Positions 61,953-64,000 of a stretch of 64,000 nt of DNA are shown one piece after another. Within the stretch, counting starts at the first letter, position 1. Each line of letters opens with the position of its first letter. The stretch covers positions 52,348 to 116,347 of the forward strand of contig CAVERH010000003.1 of assembly GCA_963618065.1 (NCBI GenBank), in the 5' to 3' direction. A program made the translations under genes and the position numbers. This stretch comes from Suilimivivens sp963618065. Lineage in GTDB: Bacteria > Bacillota > Clostridia > Lachnospirales > Lachnospiraceae. The notes beneath the pieces are model-generated. The model was given only the letters and a program-made list of their open reading frames with translations, made no database searches and was not told the origin of the DNA.

Positions 61953-63929
61953 ATGAAGCTGAAGTTCTCCCGTAAATTACGGATTCTTACTTTTTCTCTG
62001 ATTGCCACCCTTTCCGTTGTTCTCTGCCTTTACCTGTATGGAACGAAAGATGCAAGACAGTTTGAGCAGCTATCCCAAGATCTTCTCTATACGGAACTGA
62101 GCGGTAACACCATAAATCTGCACTACACCATCGCCTATCCGGAAAATTATGGATTATCCAGTGATCCTATCCTGCCATCCTCCTTTACGGATGGTGACAC
62201 CAGGGCTCAGATCACGGAATGGCAGTATCGTCTTTCCCGGATTAATCCCCAAAAGCTGAGCACACAGGACAGGTACGCTTATCTGTTATTTGACCGTTTT
62301 CTTGCCCTCACCTTAGAGGGAGCAGATTTTTCCTATTATGAGGAGCCTTTGTCTCCCTCCTCGGGCATGGTTTCCGGTCTCCCGGTTCTGCTCGCCGACT
62401 ACACCTTCCGCAGTCAGAAGGATGTGGAGAATTATCTTGGGATTCTCGAACAGACCGGAGCTTATTTTGATGCGCTGATCCGGTATGAACAGGAAAAATC
62501 CTCTGCAGGACTGTTCATGTCGGACACTTCCGCAGACAGCGTTATCGAGCAGTGTGATTCGATTATGGATCCTGCCCTTCTTACGGATGGCAGTCACTTC
62601 CTGCAGCAGACGTTTACCGAACGCCTTGATGGTCTTGTGTCTGACGAAATTATCACCGAGGAAGAAAAACAGCAGTACATCGACAAAAATAACCTGCTGC
62701 TTACTACCGTGATGGCTCCTGCCTATGAAAAAGTCGGCGATGCTTTTCTTGTTTTAAAGGGAACTGGAACAAACCCTTACGGACTGTGCTATTATCCGGA
62801 GGGAAAGGAATACTACACGTATCTGCTCGCCCGGACAACCGGAAGCAGCCGGAGCATTCCGGAAATCCGAAGGCTCCTGGAAAAGGATTATCAGGAAAAC
62901 CTCCATGCACTTCGTAATCTCATAAAAGCTCATCCCGGACTGCTTAAGGTATCGTCTGCGGATTTTTCCTTATCCCTGAATATGCAGGACAGCTATTCCG
63001 GTCACTCAGGCGGTCTCAATGCTGCTGAACGTTCCGCTGCCCCATACCATTCTGACAGCTCCGTCATCCCTGTACAGTCATCGGACACCTTATGCCGGCT
63101 GTCAGCTGCAGTCCTTGACAATCTTCAGAAACAGATGCAGGAAGACTTTCCAACAGCTTTCCCTTCTGTTAATCGTGAATTGGAGCGTAAAACCTGCAAT
63201 GCATATAAAGAAAAAGGTATGCCCATCTCCTGCCGGATAAAAAAGGTTTCCCCGTCCATGGAGGCCTACAGCAGTCCGGCGTATTACCTCACACCTCCCA
63301 TTGATGACCTGCAGCACAACACCATTTATCTGAATGAACCGAACATCACCGATGATCTCACCCTGTATACAACCCTTGCCCATGAAGGATATCCCGGTCA
63401 TCTATACCAGACCGTTTACAGCCAGAGCTTCCTAAATCAGCAAAACGCTTCCTGCATCCGCTCCCTGCTGCATTATGGCGGATTTGTGGAGGGCTGGGCG
63501 GTTTACGCGGAAAACCTGGCCTATGGCTATGCAGCTCAGTTGACCAAGAATGAAGAAACCGCTGCTTACATTGAGGCCTGCCGGCTGAACCGCAACCTGC
63601 ATCTGTGCCTGTATTCCTACATGGATATTGCCATTCATTATGATGGAGCCACCCCGGAACAGATCGGACGGTTTCTTGAAAATCTGGGACTGGGCCAGCT
63701 TGCAAATGCAGATGCAATCTATGAGTATCTCATAGAGGAACCCTGCAATTACCTGAAGTATTATCTCGGATATCTGGAATTTCTCTCCCTGAAACAACAG
63801 GCAGAGGAACTGTGGGGAACGGATTATAGTGATTACCGGTTTCATAAGTTTGTACTGGAAACGGGGCCGTCGGATTTCCTCTCACTAAGTGAACAATTAG
63901 AAAAACAATATCCGGGAAAACAGAGTTGA
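61953..63929 (+). CDS. DUF885-family putative zinc peptidase, membrane-anchored or secreted, 658 aa
   Basis: The N-terminus (RKLRILTFSLIATLSVVLCLYLYG) is a signal anchor or uncleaved signal. The remainder is a helical DUF885 domain with the hallmark TTLAHEGYPGHLYQTVY (HE and H metal ligands) at about residue 480, then VEGWAVYAENLAYGYA, where a further Glu completes the site. Family members are thought to be peptidases; substrates are unknown. The ATG at 61953 has TTGGAG 9 bases upstream; a TTG five codons earlier is less likely. It is divergent from the transketolase operon. Confidence 0.87.
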   Translation: MKLKFSRKLRILTFSLIATLSVVLCLYLYGTKDARQFEQLSQDLLYTELSGNTINLHYTIAYPENYGLSSDPILPSSFTDGDTRAQITEWQYRLSRINPQKLSTQDRYAYLLFDRFLALTLEGADFSYYEEPLSPSSGMVSGLPVLLADYTFRSQKDVENYLGILEQTGAYFDALIRYEQEKSSAGLFMSDTSADSVIEQCDSIMDPALLTDGSHFLQQTFTERLDGLVSDEIITEEEKQQYIDKNNLLLTTVMAPAYEKVGDAFLVLKGTGTNPYGLCYYPEGKEYYTYLLARTTGSSRSIPEIRRLLEKDYQENLHALRNLIKAHPGLLKVSSADFSLSLNMQDSYSGHSGGLNAAERSAAPYHSDSSVIPVQSSDTLCRLSAAVLDNLQKQMQEDFPTAFPSVNRELERKTCNAYKEKGMPISCRIKKVSPSMEAYSSPAYYLTPPIDDLQHNTIYLNEPNITDDLTLYTTLAHEGYPGHLYQTVYSQSFLNQQNASCIRSLLHYGGFVEGWAVYAENLAYGYAAQLTKNEETAAYIEACRLNRNLHLCLYSYMDIAIHYDGATPEQIGRFLENLGLGQLANADAIYEYLIEEPCNYLKYYLGYLEFLSLKQQAEELWGTDYSDYRFHKFVLETGPSDFLSLSEQLEKQYPGKQS

Positions 63930-63947
63930 CGATTGATGATACCGGAG

Positions 63948-63988
63948 ATTGGACATAAAGAGCATATGTGAACGTTATATGTCCCAAT
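63948..63988. terminator. imperfect hairpin behind the DUF885 gene
   Basis: ATTGGACATAA (63948-63958) pairs with TTATATGTCCCAAT (63975-63988) with bulges, followed by TTAG. It lies 19 bases after the stop codon and may end transcription; the U run is short. Confidence 0.35.
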
Positions 63989-64000
63989 TTAGTAATGAGG

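Noticed and set aside
1..64000. tRNA, rRNA, CRISPR, insertion sequences
   Set aside because: No cloverleaf sequences, rRNA text, regular spaced repeats, transposase or integrase frames were seen by eye on either strand.

Overview
The window looks like a chromosome segment of a gut-type Firmicute, most likely Lachnospiraceae or a near relative. This rests on moderate GC, AGGAGG ribosome sites, a split two-gene transketolase, an active-site-less HPr-like gene beside mtaB, a thiI/cysteine desulfurase pair, and the absence of LPS or outer-membrane assembly genes. The taxon is inferred, not proven.

Positions 1-52476 are entirely minus-strand. They are dominated by a contractile injection system (CIS) of the extracellular/Afp-PVC lineage. 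One run of about 30 genes (50952 down to 9159), with gaps mostly under 90 bases, reads as a single ~42 kb operon from a promoter just behind mtaB (51074-51116) to a strong terminator (9091-9139). In transcription order it encodes: a CIS-associated 633-aa protein; an envelope module (pseudokinase-like membrane protein, degenerate cyclase-like receptor, MORN protein, TolC-like protein, secreted coiled-coil protein); a Pvc16-type cap; a beta-sandwich protein; a DUF4280 PAAR-like tip; sheath; tube; a T4 gp51-like chaperone with a probable programmed -1 frameshift into a DUF6760 domain; a second tube protein; a coiled-coil tape-measure candidate; two CIS_tube hub proteins; gpD-like hub; spike; gp25; two J-type baseplate proteins; a gpI-type protein; a STAS/FtsE-like ATPase/RsbW-like regulatory trio; a AAA+ ATPase; and then a cargo region.

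The cargo region holds a giant 2211-aa protein with an ABC1/UbiB-type kinase domain and three tandem-GNAT-fold proteins. A second transcription unit starts at 8970 and carries three tandem paralogues. Two of these have complete calpain-type cysteine protease domains; the third runs off the left edge. This unit has its own promoter, and it carries the same spaced direct repeat as the main CIS promoter, so cargo and machine are probably co-regulated. The suggested logic is that the CIS delivers proteases and perhaps the kinase, with the GNAT-fold proteins as loading adaptors or modifiers.

Positions 52477-64000 are core genome: a plus-strand HPr-like gene; a roughly 500-base intergenic region with unusually rich nested inverted repeats; then a minus-strand housekeeping series (thiI, cysteine desulfurase, rsmE, prmA, gph, map, rpe, split transketolase); and a plus-strand DUF885 protein. 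No tRNA, rRNA, CRISPR array, IS element or integrase was seen.
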